Notes: a model not told the origin generated them from the sequence alone. DNA of 64,000 nucleotides from Roseateles violae (GCF_030410485.1 NZ_JAUHHC010000005.1:248001-312000), one strand, 5' to 3'; positions 28,741-37,359 are shown, counted from the first letter of the stretch. Program-made: numbers and translations.

Positions 28741-28762
28741 GCGGCGCCTCTTACAGCGCCGC
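28741..28762. promoter_or_regulatory. Inverted repeat between the SDR and ABC-receiver genes
   Basis: GCGGCGC (28741-28747) and GCGCCGC (28756-28762) are separated by an eight-base AT-richer spacer, CTCTTACA. The 182-base divergent intergenic region (28641-28822) has an AT-rich patch just before it (TAGAAATT). It could be an operator serving either gene. No definite promoter is visible. Confidence 0.3.
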
Positions 28763-28822
28763 AGGCCCGCTGCGCCGCGCGCCATGCGCGGCGGCGGGTC
28801 TGGCGATTGCTGACTGGTGGGG

Positions 28823-31534
28823 ATGACGATCCTCAGCACCGGCTCGCGCGGCGTGGTGGCCGAACTCTGGCGCGGCGTCCATCGCTATCGCGGGCGCACG
28901 CTGGCGGCGCTGGGCCTGCTGATCGTCGCCAAGCTGGTCGGCGTGGCGGTGCCCTTGCTGCTGAAGATGATCATCGACCGGCTGGGCACGCCGGCGGCGG
29001 GCGCGGCGCCGGCCCCCGACGCCCATCTGGGCCTGCTGCTGGTCGCGCTGCTGCTGGGCTATGCGCTGCTGCGCTTTGCCGGGACCCTGTTCACCGAGTT
29101 GCGCGACCTGCTGTTCTCGCGCGTCGCCCAGCAGCTGGTGATCGGCATGTCGCAGCGGGTGTTCGCGCATCTGCTCGAATTGAGCGCCAGCTTCCATGCG
29201 CAGCGCGACACCGGTTCGCTGATCCGCGACGTCGAGCGCGGCACCACCGGCATCGGCTTCCTGCTCGGCGCCGGCCTGTTCACCATCGTGCCGACCCTGC
29301 TCGAGTTCTTCATCGTGCTGGCCGTGCTGTGGGTCGGCTACGACCAGGCCTTCTCGCTGGTCGTGCTGCTGTGCTTCGTCGTCTACGCCGTCTACACCTC
29401 GGTGCTGACCGAGCGGCGCATGCTGCGCCAGCGCAAGGTCAACGAGATGGACTCGCGCGCGCACAGCCATGTGCTGGACACGCTGATGAACTACGACGCG
29501 GTCAAGGCCTATGCGCGCGAGCGCCACGAGGCGAAGCGCTATGACGAGATCTGCGCACGCTGGATCGACACGGCCGTGTCCAACCAGCGCGCGCTGTCGG
29601 CCCTGCACATCGGCCAGAGCGCCATCATCGCGGCCGGCGTCGCCGCGGTGATGCTGATGGCCGGCGATATGGCGGTTGGGGGCCGCATGACGGTCGGCGA
29701 TCTGGTGCTGGTCAATGCCTACATCATCCAGATCTGCCTGCCGCTGAACGCGCTCGGCTTCGTCTTCCGCGAGGCGCGCGACGCGCTGGTCAATATCGAG
29801 CGCCTGTTCGAGCTGCTGGAGCAGCGGCCGAAGATCCGCGAGCCGGCCGACGCGCGGCCGCTGCAGGTGGCCGGCGGCGAGATCCGCTTCGAGCATGTGG
29901 ACTTCGGCTACGAGCCGGGGCGGCAGATCCTGTTCGGCATCAGCCTGGCGCTGGCGCCGGGCACGACGGTGGCCGTGGTCGGCGGCTCGGGCTCGGGCAA
30001 GTCGACCCTGGCCCGCCTGCTGCTGCGCCTGCACGATGTCGACGGCGGCGCGATCACGATCGACGGCCAGGACCTGCGCACGCTGCAGCTGGCCAGCCTG
30101 CGCGGCGCGATCAGCATCGTGCCGCAGGACACCCTGCTGTTCAACGACACCATCGCCGGCAATATCGGCTACGGCCGGCTCGATGCCACGCGCGAGCAGA
30201 TCGTCGCGGCGGCGCAGGCGGCCCAGGTCCACGAGCTGATCCTGTCCCTGCCCGAGCAGTACGAGACCCTGGTCGGCGAGCGCGGCGTCAAGCTCTCGGG
30301 GGGCGAGAAGCAGCGCGTCGCGATCGCGCGCGCCTTTCTGAAGAACCCGCCGATGATGATTCTGGACGAGGCGACCTCGGCCCTGGACACGCGCGCCGAA
30401 CGCCAGATCCAGAAGGAGCTGGACCGCATCGCCGAGGGCCGCACGACCCTGGTGATCGCGCACCGGCTGTCGACCATCGTCGACGCGGACCTGATCGTGG
30501 TGATGGACAAGGGCCGCATCGTCGAGCGCGGCCGCCATGAGGAACTGCTGGAACGCAAGGGCCTCTATGCGCAGCTCTGGCAGCTGCAGCGCCAGCAGCT
30601 GGAGGTCGAGCGGCTGGAGCGGCGGCTGGCGCGCCAGCCGGTCAATCTGGTCGCGCTGATCGCCAATGCGATCGACAGCCTGCGGCCGGAGATGGACGCG
30701 CGCGGCATCAAGCTCTATTCGGCGATCGACATCCAGCAGGCCGGCGTGCTCGGCGACCTGCGCACCTTGGCGCGCGTGATCAGCGATCTGCTCGAGACGG
30801 TGCTCCACGCGACGCCGGCCGGCGGCCGCATCGAGCTGAGCCTGGACCGCCAGGGCGACGCGGCGCGGCTGGGCATCGCCGACGGCCGCCATGGCGACAA
30901 CGGATCGAACGGCCCGAACGGAATGAACGGCCTGAACGGCAGCAACGGCGTGCGCCCGCAGGTCGACCCGCTGGAGATCCGCTCGCTGATCGAGCGCCAG
31001 GGCGGCCGCTTCGAGACCGAGCCGCCCGGCGAGGGGGCCGGCATGCGCTACACGATCGCGCTGCCGCTGCGCCAGGCGAGCGCCGCGCCGGCCACCGCCG
31101 CGCCGCCGACCGGCACCGACCAGCTGCCGCTGGCCGGCCTGCAGATCGCGCAGATCGACGATTCGCCGCAGGGCGGCGAGGAGCTGCGCCGTCAGCTGGA
31201 GCGGCTCGGCGCCCGGGTGCAGGGCTTCGGCAGCGGCGCCGCGGCCCTGCACTGGTTCGACGAGCGGCCGGTCGCGCAATGGCCGCAGCTGCTGATCTGC
31301 GATCTGCGGCTGGGCGACGAGGACGGCAACGAGATCCTGCGCCGCATCCGCCGGCTGGAGGCGCTGCGCGGCGTCGCGCTGGCGCGGCGCATCCCGGCGC
31401 TGGCGCTCAGCGACACGCCGGAGCGCCTGCTCCCCCAGCTGTCCGGCTTCCAGGCGGTCTTCGTCAAGCCGGTCGAGGCGGCGCAGATGCTGCCGACCCT
31501 GCTGGCCCTGCTGCAGCGCGCCGTGCCGCGCTGA
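28823..31534 (+). CDS. Atm1-like ABC exporter fused to a degenerate HK-ATPase-like region and a receiver domain
   Basis: A 903-residue protein. Residues 1-585 form a complete ABC half-exporter of the Atm1/HMT1 type: six membrane helices, the NYDAVKAYARERHEAKRYDE region, Walker A GGSGSGKST (about 387-395), ABC signature KLSGGEKQRVAIA, Walker B MMILDEATSALD and the H-loop IAHRLS. About 610-755 recalls the ATPase domain of histidine kinases (VNLVALIANAIDSLRPEMDA, LLETVLHATPAGGRIEL, TIALPLR), but the N-box Asn and Gly motifs are degraded, an NG-rich linker interrupts it, and no H-box is present. About 770-903 is an intact receiver: IDDSP, Asp827 in LLICDLRLGDEDG, Ser in ALALSDTP, Lys882 in VFVKPVE. 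ATG 28823 is chosen; a GTG at 28817 is possible. Atm1 proteins export glutathione-linked compounds; here transport may be phosphorylation-controlled. Confidence 0.9.
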   Translation: MTILSTGSRGVVAELWRGVHRYRGRTLAALGLLIVAKLVGVAVPLLLKMIIDRLGTPAAGAAPAPDAHLGLLLVALLLGYALLRFAGTLFTELRDLLFSRVAQQLVIGMSQRVFAHLLELSASFHAQRDTGSLIRDVERGTTGIGFLLGAGLFTIVPTLLEFFIVLAVLWVGYDQAFSLVVLLCFVVYAVYTSVLTERRMLRQRKVNEMDSRAHSHVLDTLMNYDAVKAYARERHEAKRYDEICARWIDTAVSNQRALSALHIGQSAIIAAGVAAVMLMAGDMAVGGRMTVGDLVLVNAYIIQICLPLNALGFVFREARDALVNIERLFELLEQRPKIREPADARPLQVAGGEIRFEHVDFGYEPGRQILFGISLALAPGTTVAVVGGSGSGKSTLARLLLRLHDVDGGAITIDGQDLRTLQLASLRGAISIVPQDTLLFNDTIAGNIGYGRLDATREQIVAAAQAAQVHELILSLPEQYETLVGERGVKLSGGEKQRVAIARAFLKNPPMMILDEATSALDTRAERQIQKELDRIAEGRTTLVIAHRLSTIVDADLIVVMDKGRIVERGRHEELLERKGLYAQLWQLQRQQLEVERLERRLARQPVNLVALIANAIDSLRPEMDARGIKLYSAIDIQQAGVLGDLRTLARVISDLLETVLHATPAGGRIELSLDRQGDAARLGIADGRHGDNGSNGPNGMNGLNGSNGVRPQVDPLEIRSLIERQGGRFETEPPGEGAGMRYTIALPLRQASAAPATAAPPTGTDQLPLAGLQIAQIDDSPQGGEELRRQLERLGARVQGFGSGAAALHWFDERPVAQWPQLLICDLRLGDEDGNEILRRIRRLEALRGVALARRIPALALSDTPERLLPQLSGFQAVFVKPVEAAQMLPTLLALLQRAVPR

Positions 31535-31598
31535 CGAGGCATCCGGATTGCTCCGCCCGCCCTCATCGGCCGCGCGCCCTCTCTCGCAAGGAAGCATC

Positions 31599-32459
31599 AT
31601 GAGCAGCGATCAAGAACAAGCCGGCAGCGCGGCGCTTGCCGTCGTCACCGGCGCCTCCTCCGGCATCGGGCTGGAACTGGCGCGGCTGTGCGCCCGCCAT
31701 GGCTGCGAACTGGTGCTGGCCGCCGACCAGGGCGATCTGGACGCGGTCGCGCGGACCCTGGGCCTGCAGGGCCGGCAGGTGCGCACGGTGCGGGCCGATC
31801 TGGCGACGGCCGCCGGCGTCGACCAACTGATCGCGGCGGTCGCCGGCCGGCCGGTCGAGTACCTGCTGGCCAATGCCGGGCACGGCCTGGGCCAGGCCTT
31901 CCTGGACCAGGACTTCGCCGCGGTGCGCCATGTGATCGACACCAATATCACCGGCACCCTGGACCTGATCCAGCGCCTGGGTCGCGGCATGCGCGAACGC
32001 GGCCGCGGCCGCATCCTGATCACCGGCTCGATCGCCGGCCTGATGCCGGGCAGTTTCCAGGCCGTCTACAACGGCAGCAAGGCCTTCATCGACTCCTTCT
32101 CCCATGCCTTGCGCAACGAGCTGGCGCACAGCGGCGTGACGGTGACGGTGCTGATGCCGGGGCCGACCGACACCCATTTCTTCGCGCGCGCCGGGCTGGA
32201 GGACACCAACGTCGGCGCCGACGACGACAAGGCCGCGCCGGCCGATGTCGCGCGCGCCGGCTTCGAGGCCATGCTGGGGGGCGAGGCCGATGTGGTCGCC
32301 GGCTGGAAGAACAAGCTGCAGGCGATGCTGGCCCATATCACGCCGGACGAGCTGCTGGCCGAGCGGCATCGCAAGATGGCCGAGCCCGGCACGGCGGAGC
32401 CGGAACAGCGCAAACAGGCCGAGCGGGCCGACAAGGCCGAGCCGCCGCCCTTCGACTAG
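31599..32459 (+). CDS. Short-chain dehydrogenase/reductase
   Basis: Classical SDR of 286 residues with VVTGASSGIGLELA, LANAGHG, the Ser in LITGSIAGLMPGS and the Tyr-Lys pair in AVYNGSKAF. After the fold (about residue 245) a charged tail rich in Lys, Glu and Pro ends in PPPFD. The ATG at 31599 has AAGGAA nine bases upstream. It follows the ABC-receiver gene by 64 bases and may be cotranscribed with it. Substrate not predictable; close relatives are usually labelled short-chain oxidoreductase of unknown substrate. Confidence 0.88.
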   Translation: MSSDQEQAGSAALAVVTGASSGIGLELARLCARHGCELVLAADQGDLDAVARTLGLQGRQVRTVRADLATAAGVDQLIAAVAGRPVEYLLANAGHGLGQAFLDQDFAAVRHVIDTNITGTLDLIQRLGRGMRERGRGRILITGSIAGLMPGSFQAVYNGSKAFIDSFSHALRNELAHSGVTVTVLMPGPTDTHFFARAGLEDTNVGADDDKAAPADVARAGFEAMLGGEADVVAGWKNKLQAMLAHITPDELLAERHRKMAEPGTAEPEQRKQAERADKAEPPPFD

Positions 32460-32579
32460 GGCCCGTCAACGCTACGGCAGCACTGGCGGCAAAGCGCGCG
32501 GCCGTGCCGGCCCGCGGCGTCGGGGCGTCCGATCGAGCATGCCGATTGCCGTGGACAGGCGCAATCGGAAAGATGTTCG

Positions 32580-34583
32580 ATGACGGAATCGGCGGCCGGA
32601 TCGGCCGAGGAATCCTGGGTCGCGCGGCGTCAGCGCATGGTCGCCTCCCAGATCGCCAATCGCGGCGTGCGCGCCCCGGCCGTGCTGGAGGCGATGCGCG
32701 AGGTGCCGCGCGAGCGCTTCGTCGATGCGGCACTGGCCGAGTTCGCCTACGAGGACTCGCCGCTGCCGATCGGGCAGGGGCAGACGATCTCGCAACCCTA
32801 TATCGTCGCGGCGATGCTGGAGGCGGCGCGCGTCGCGCGCGGCGACACGGTGCTCGAAGTCGGCGCCGGCTCCGGCTATGCGACGGCGGTGCTGAGCCGG
32901 ATCGCCGCCCGGGTCTGCGCGATCGAACGCCACGAGGCGCTGGCGCGCCTGGCGCGGCAGCGCCTGGACGCGCTGGGCTACGCCAATGTCGAGCTGATCG
33001 TCGGCGACGGCAGCAGCGGCTGGCCCGGGCCGCTGTGCTTCGACGTGATCCTGGTCTCCGCCGCCGGGCCCGAGGTGCCGGCGACGCTGAAGGAGCAGCT
33101 GACGATCGGCGGCCGGCTGGTGATGCCGGTCGGCGAGCGCGGGCGGCAGCGCCTGGTGCGCCTGACCCGGCTCGACGAGCAGCGCTACGAGCAGGAGCTG
33201 ATCGCGCCGGTGCAGTTCGTGCCGCTGATCGGTGCCCATGGCTGGCCCGAGGACGAGCGCCTGCCCGCGCTGCTGGCGGCCGCGGCCGAGCCGCTGCCCG
33301 ATATCGAGGATCCGGCCTTCGGTCGCCTGTTCGACCGCTATGCCGATCGGCGCGTCGTCATGCTCGGCGAGGCCACGCATGGCAGCTCGGAGTTCTACCG
33401 CGCGCGCGCCGCGATCACGCGCCGCCTGGTCGCCGAGCATGGCTTCGAGATCGTCGCCGTCGAGGCCGACTGGCCCGATGCCGCGGCGATCGACCGCCAT
33501 GTGCGCGCGCGCGAGGAGGCGGGCGCCGCGCCGGCCGGTACGCCGCCGTTCCAGCGCTTCCCGCGCTGGCTGTGGCGCAACCGCGATTTCGCGCAGTTCG
33601 TCGGCTGGCTGCGCCGCCATAACGCGGCCCATGAGCGGGCCGATGGCGCGGTCGGCTTCTACGGCCTCGATCTGTACAACCTGCGCGGCTCGATCGCCGC
33701 CGTGCTCGACTATCTGGACCGGGTCGATCCCGAGGCGGCGCAGATTGCGCGCGCGCGCTATGGCTGCCTGACGCCCTGGCAGCAGGATCCGGCCACCTAT
33801 GGCCGCGCGGCCCGGCAGCCGGCCTTCGAGCGCTGCGAGGCCGGCGTGATCGCGCAATGCCGCGAGCTGCTGCAGCGCCGGCTCGGCGACGCGCCCGCTG
33901 ACGACGACCGCTTCCTCGACGCGACGCAGAACGCGCGGCTGATCGTCGCGGCGGAGCGCTATTACCGGGTGATGTACTACGGCGGCGCGGACAGCTGGAA
34001 TCTGCGCGACTCGCATATGTTCGATACCTTGCGCCGGCTGCTGGACTTCCGCGGACCGCATGCCAAGGCGGTGGTCTGGGCGCACAACTCGCATATCGGC
34101 GATGCGCGGCAGACCGATATGGGCTCGATGCGCAATGAACACAATATCGGCCAGCTGGCGCGCCAGCATTTCGGCGAGGACCGGGTCGCGCTGATCGGTT
34201 TCGGCACCCATGCCGGCACCGTCGCCGCAGCCAGCGACTGGGACGGCGAGATGCAGGTGATGAATCTGCGGCCCTCGCTGCCGGACAGCTATGAGCGCAT
34301 CTGCCACGACGCGGCGCTGCCGCAGTTCCTGCTCGACCTGTCGGCGCTGCGCGGCGGGCGGCGGCCGGCGCTGCAGCGGCAGCTGCTGGAGCCGCGGCTG
34401 GAGCGCTATGTCGGCGTCATCTACCGGCCCGACAGCGAGCGCTGGAGCCATTACGCCGAATCGACCCTGCCGCTGCAGTACGACGGCTTCGTCTGGTTCG
34501 ACCGCACGCACGCGCTGACGCCGCTGCCGGAGCGGCCCGCGGCCGGGCAGCAGCTGCCCGATCTCTATCCCTTCGGCCTCTAG
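32580..34583 (+). CDS. Protein-L-isoaspartate methyltransferase fused to an erythromycin-esterase-like domain
   Basis: A 667-residue two-domain protein. Residues 1-215 match PCMT: IGQGQTISQPYIVAAMLEAA, SAM site VLEVGAGSGYATAV and LIVGDGSSGW; the family methylates isoaspartyl residues in damaged proteins. Residues about 240-650 match the erythromycin esterase/EreA superfamily: MLGEATHGSSEFYRAR, VAVEADWPDA and VVWAHNSHIGDAR with the His/Glu catalytic candidates. There is no signal peptide, so the protein is cytoplasmic. I recall this fusion being found in other bacteria; the function of the Ere half outside macrolide resistance is unknown. Nothing here shows that it confers resistance. GGAAAG precedes the ATG. 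Confidence 0.9.
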   Translation: MTESAAGSAEESWVARRQRMVASQIANRGVRAPAVLEAMREVPRERFVDAALAEFAYEDSPLPIGQGQTISQPYIVAAMLEAARVARGDTVLEVGAGSGYATAVLSRIAARVCAIERHEALARLARQRLDALGYANVELIVGDGSSGWPGPLCFDVILVSAAGPEVPATLKEQLTIGGRLVMPVGERGRQRLVRLTRLDEQRYEQELIAPVQFVPLIGAHGWPEDERLPALLAAAAEPLPDIEDPAFGRLFDRYADRRVVMLGEATHGSSEFYRARAAITRRLVAEHGFEIVAVEADWPDAAAIDRHVRAREEAGAAPAGTPPFQRFPRWLWRNRDFAQFVGWLRRHNAAHERADGAVGFYGLDLYNLRGSIAAVLDYLDRVDPEAAQIARARYGCLTPWQQDPATYGRAARQPAFERCEAGVIAQCRELLQRRLGDAPADDDRFLDATQNARLIVAAERYYRVMYYGGADSWNLRDSHMFDTLRRLLDFRGPHAKAVVWAHNSHIGDARQTDMGSMRNEHNIGQLARQHFGEDRVALIGFGTHAGTVAAASDWDGEMQVMNLRPSLPDSYERICHDAALPQFLLDLSALRGGRRPALQRQLLEPRLERYVGVIYRPDSERWSHYAESTLPLQYDGFVWFDRTHALTPLPERPAAGQQLPDLYPFGL

Positions 34584-34611
34584 GGAACGCCGCTTGCCGG
34601 GCGGGCGGATC

Positions 34612-35223
34612 ATGGACGACCCGACCCGCCAGCTGCTGCAGAACACCCTGCTCTATGTGCTGCTGCCGGTCTGGATGGCGGCCGGCTTCGGCGACTGGCT
34701 GTGCCACCGCATGCTGAAGATGGAACGGACGGCCGGGCTGAAGGAGGCGCTGCTGCATCTGCTGATGCTGGCCGAGCTGGGCCCCTGCCTGCTGCTGGCG
34801 CTGCTGGCCGAGGTCAATGCGCTGGTGCTGAGCCTGCTGGCACTGGGCAGCCTGCTGCACGAGCTGACGCTCTGGTCCGATCTGCTGTATGCGATCCGCC
34901 GGCGCGCGATCCCCGTCGTCGAGCAATGGCTGCACAGCTTCCAGATCGCCGCGCCCTGGGTCGCGCTCGCCGCGCTGGCGCTGCTGCACTGGGAGCAGGC
35001 GCTGGCCATCGTCGGCCTGGGCAGCGAGCCGGCCGACTGGAGCCTGGCCTGGAAGCGCGAGCCCCTGCCCGCCGCCACGCTGAGCGTCCTGCTGCTGGCC
35101 GGCACCCTGCTGGTGGTGCTCCCCTTCCTGGAGGAAGCCTTTCGCTGCGCGCGCGATCCGCATGGCGAGCCGGTCGGCTTCGGCGCCGCTACCGGTACCG
35201 TCGAGGAACAGCGTCAGCATTGA
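34612..35223 (+). CDS. Integral membrane protein of unknown function
   Basis: A 203-residue protein with a start MDDPTRQLLQNTLLYVLLPVWMAAGFGDWLC and about five hydrophobic helices (around 10-30, 45-70, 75-95, 115-135 and 155-175). Polar conserved-looking features are GDWLCHR and HELTLWSDL. It belongs to a family that I recall as small proteobacterial membrane proteins without known role. The ATG at 34612 follows GGGCGGA and is preferred over a TTG 18 bases earlier. The gap of 28 bases to the PCMT-Ere gene suggests cotranscription. Confidence 0.75.
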   Translation: MDDPTRQLLQNTLLYVLLPVWMAAGFGDWLCHRMLKMERTAGLKEALLHLLMLAELGPCLLLALLAEVNALVLSLLALGSLLHELTLWSDLLYAIRRRAIPVVEQWLHSFQIAAPWVALAALALLHWEQALAIVGLGSEPADWSLAWKREPLPAATLSVLLLAGTLLVVLPFLEEAFRCARDPHGEPVGFGAATGTVEEQRQH

Positions 35224-35273
35224 GCAGCCAAGCGCTGGCGGCCGCTGTCGGCCGCTGTCGGCTATCCGCGGCC

Positions 35274-35675
35274 TCACTCCTCGGCGCTGCGCGGCAGCGC
35301 CGCGATGTCCATCGCCCAGGGCAGCGCCGATCGGCACCAGATCTGCCTGGCCGGCCGCAGCGCCTGACGCTGGTCGATGCAGCCGACGCGCAGGCCCATC
35401 CGGTCCGGCGTGGCAAGGTCGTAGGTGAACAGCGGCGAGCCGCAAGCGGCACAGAACTCCTGCGCGCGCCGTGCACCGCTGTCGGCCTGCTTCACATAGC
35501 ACGCCGGTTCGCCGCGCAGCAGGCGCAGGCGCTGCCGGGTGGTGGCGATCGACACGCGATAGGCGCAGCCGCTCAGGCGCTGGCAATCGCTGCAATGGCA
35601 GAGGACGACCCGCGCCGGATCGACCTCGGCCTCGTAGGCGATCGCGCCGCAATGGCAGGAGCCGGTGACCCGCAT
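35274..35675 (-). CDS. GFA-domain (CENP-V/GFA) zinc protein
   Basis: A 133-residue protein of the glutathione-dependent formaldehyde-activating-like (GFA) fold. The zinc-binding cysteines are clear: VTGSCHCGAIAYE, LCHCSDCQRLSG and EFCAACGSPLF. Most GFA proteins have no proven function, and few act on formaldehyde. I place the start at 35675 (MRVTGSCHCG), directly before the conserved first strand; an ATG at 35738 would add 21 Pro/Ser/Gly-rich residues. It is convergent with the membrane-protein gene and divergent from the putative small RNA at 35784. Confidence 0.85.
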   Translation of the reverse strand: MRVTGSCHCGAIAYEAEVDPARVVLCHCSDCQRLSGCAYRVSIATTRQRLRLLRGEPACYVKQADSGARRAQEFCAACGSPLFTYDLATPDRMGLRVGCIDQRQALRPARQIWCRSALPWAMDIAALPRSAEE

Positions 35676-35783
35676 GCGCTCGCCCGGGCAAGAGCCGTTC
35701 CCATCCCCCGAGCTTATGGGCGGCGGCGCATCATTCATGGCCGCCCCGGCCGGGGCCGGCCCCGATCTTGATAGAGTTGCGCC

Positions 35784-35891
35784 GCGCGTCGAGTTCTCGA
35801 TGCGCCCTGCTTTTCCTCCCTGAGCAGGAGCCAAACAGACGATGACGGCGTTTGGCTTTGCTGGCCCCGGCCCGTGCCGGGGCCTTTTTTT
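35784..35891 (+). ncRNA. Putative small RNA: four consecutive hairpins ending in a terminator
   Basis: Four stem-loops follow each other. (1) GCGCGTCGA (35784-35792) with TCGATGCGC (35797-35805), loop GTTC, one G-U pair. (2) CCTGCT (35806-35811) with AGCAGG (35823-35828), loop containing CCTCCC (35815-35820), an anti-Shine-Dalgarno sequence. (3) GCCAAAC (35830-35836) with GTTTGGC (35850-35856). (4) a GC stem with T-run, listed separately as terminator. No open reading frame of useful size lies here, and the neighbouring genes face away or converge, so a free RNA is the simplest reading. No clear promoter was found. Confidence 0.55.
35863..35891 (+). terminator. Intrinsic terminator of the putative small RNA
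   Basis: GGCCCCGG (35863-35870) pairs with CCGGGGCC (35877-35884) over loop CCCGTG, followed by seven T residues (35885-35891). The convergent metallo-hydrolase gene ends three bases later. Confidence 0.88.
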
Positions 35892-35893
35892 CG

Positions 35894-36982
35894 CTATCTG
35901 AGGCCCTGCCACCAGCGCCGGTTGCTGCGCGGCTCGCCCACCGTCATCGGCTCGCCGATCTCGGGCGTGGCCAGCTCGATATGGCTGGCCGCCGCCAGAT
36001 CGGCCAGCCGCTCCAGCGGCTCCTGCCAGCGATGGAAGGCGAGGTCGAAGGTGCTGTTGTGGACCGAGAACAGCACCTTGGCGCGCAGATCGACAAAGGC
36101 CTGCACGCTCTGCTCCGGCGTCATATGGACGGCGGGCCAGTAGGCATCGTAGGCGCCGTTCTCGATCAGGGCCAGATCGAAGCCGCCGAAGCGCTCGCCG
36201 ATGCGCTTGAAGCCGTCGAAATAGCCGGAGTCGCCGCTGTAGAAGATGCGCTGCCCGGCCGACTCGATGACCCAGGACGCCCACAGCGTGCGATTGCGGT
36301 CGGCGAGGCTGCGGCCCGAAAAATGCTGGGCCGGCGTCGCGCTCAGGCGCACGCCGGCATGCGCGGCCGACTGCCACCAGTCCAGCTCCTGCACCCGCTC
36401 GGCCGGCACGCCCATGTCCAGCAGCCGCGCCTTGACGCCCAGGGGCACGAAGAAGCGCTGCACCCGCCGCGCCAGGTATTCGATCGTCGGCAGGTCCAGA
36501 TGGTCGTAATGGTCGTGCGAGAGGATCAGGCCCTCGATCGGCGGCAGCTCCTGCAGGCTGAGCGGCGGCGCATGGAAGCGCTTGGGGCCGGCAAAGCCGA
36601 CCGGCGACACCCGCTCGCCGAACACCGGATCGATCAGCCAGAAGCGGCCCTGCAGCTTCAGCAGATGCGAGGAATGGCCCAGCCGCATCAGATGGTTGCG
36701 CTGCGGATCCAGCGCCTGCAGCTGGGCGCCGCTCAGCGGCCGCACCGGGATGGCGTCGACGGGCACCGTGCCGACCTTGCTGCCGAAGATGAAGCGCGAC
36801 CAGATCGTCCAGCTGCCGGCGCCGGGCGGCGTCTGCGGATTGGGCGGATTGGCGAACAGCCCGTCCTTGAACTGCGGGGAGCCGGCATAGGGCGAGCTGC
36901 CGTCACCGTTGCTGGAACAGGCGGCCAGCGCGAGGCAGGCGGCGGACAGCCAGCGGCGGCGGTAGAGTGGATGCAGGGTCAT
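35894..36982 (-). CDS. Lipoprotein metallo-beta-lactamase-fold hydrolase (UlaG/NAPE-PLD-like)
   Basis: A 362-residue protein with the metal-binding motif LILSHDHYDHLD and the later FYSGDSGYFDGF, typical of the UlaG/NAPE-PLD branch of metallo-beta-lactamase-fold hydrolases. The N-terminus RRRWLSAACLALAACSS is a lipoprotein signal with lipobox LAAC, so the enzyme should be anchored in the envelope, facing the periplasm. Members hydrolyse phosphodiester, lactone or N-acyl-phosphatidylethanolamine bonds; the substrate here is unknown. The start at 36982 (MTLHPLYRR) places the signal peptide correctly; a start 33 bases earlier is possible. Confidence 0.87.
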   Translation of the reverse strand: MTLHPLYRRRWLSAACLALAACSSNGDGSSPYAGSPQFKDGLFANPPNPQTPPGAGSWTIWSRFIFGSKVGTVPVDAIPVRPLSGAQLQALDPQRNHLMRLGHSSHLLKLQGRFWLIDPVFGERVSPVGFAGPKRFHAPPLSLQELPPIEGLILSHDHYDHLDLPTIEYLARRVQRFFVPLGVKARLLDMGVPAERVQELDWWQSAAHAGVRLSATPAQHFSGRSLADRNRTLWASWVIESAGQRIFYSGDSGYFDGFKRIGERFGGFDLALIENGAYDAYWPAVHMTPEQSVQAFVDLRAKVLFSVHNSTFDLAFHRWQEPLERLADLAAASHIELATPEIGEPMTVGEPRSNRRWWQGLR

Positions 36983-37104
36983 GGGGGTCGCTTGATGCCG
37001 ATGTAAAGATATCACCTGACCCCGCGCGGGCCCACGGCCCGCACGCCAGGCGGGTAGACTCGTCCGCCGAGCCGGGTCTGTTCCACCACCGCTGCGGAGG
37101 TTCC

Positions 37105-37359
37105 ATGAAGCGCATCCTCACGATCACGGCGGCCGTCCTCGCGACGGCCTCGGCGCCACTGCTGGCTGCGGACCACGCGGCACCACCGCATGACTGGGGC
37201 TACGAGGGCGAGACGACGCCGCCCTGTACCGAGGGCGTGCGCTTCTACATCCTGAAGACGCCGGCCGCGCTGTCCAAGGCGCAGGTCGAGGCCTTTCCGT
37301 TCAAGCTGAATGCGCGGCCGACGCAGCCGCTGAACGGGCGCAAGATCCTGGCCAGCTGA
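37105..37359 (+). CDS. Internally deleted alpha-carbonic anhydrase (84 aa)
   Basis: GGAGG precedes the ATG. A normal signal peptide (MKRILTITAAVLATASAPLLAA) leads into HDWGYEGE, the usual start of mature bacterial alpha-carbonic anhydrases. This joins in frame to TTPPCTEGVRFYILKTP, which in full-length enzymes lies some 150 residues later, and the ending NARPTQPLNGRKIL is the normal C-terminus. The segment carrying the three zinc-binding histidines is missing, so carbonic anhydrase activity is not expected. The frame is intact and the ribosome site good. It is either a decaying remnant or a reduced exported protein with another use. It is followed 11 bases later by the second Ere-like gene. 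Confidence 0.75.
   Translation: MKRILTITAAVLATASAPLLAADHAAPPHDWGYEGETTPPCTEGVRFYILKTPAALSKAQVEAFPFKLNARPTQPLNGRKILAS

Noticed and set aside
30900-30955. AAC-GGC runs in the ABC-fusion gene as a mobile or phase-variable repeat
   Set aside because: Units are imperfect and encode an Asn-Gly linker; all remain in frame.
28751-31600. A 949-codon open frame on the minus strand
   Set aside because: Antisense to the ABC-receiver fusion, with low-complexity Gln/Arg/Ala-rich product and no ribosome site.
32580-34583. Calling the Ere-domain proteins antibiotic-resistance genes
   Set aside because: Superfamily membership alone does not show macrolide hydrolysis; one copy is fused to PCMT and the other is exported.
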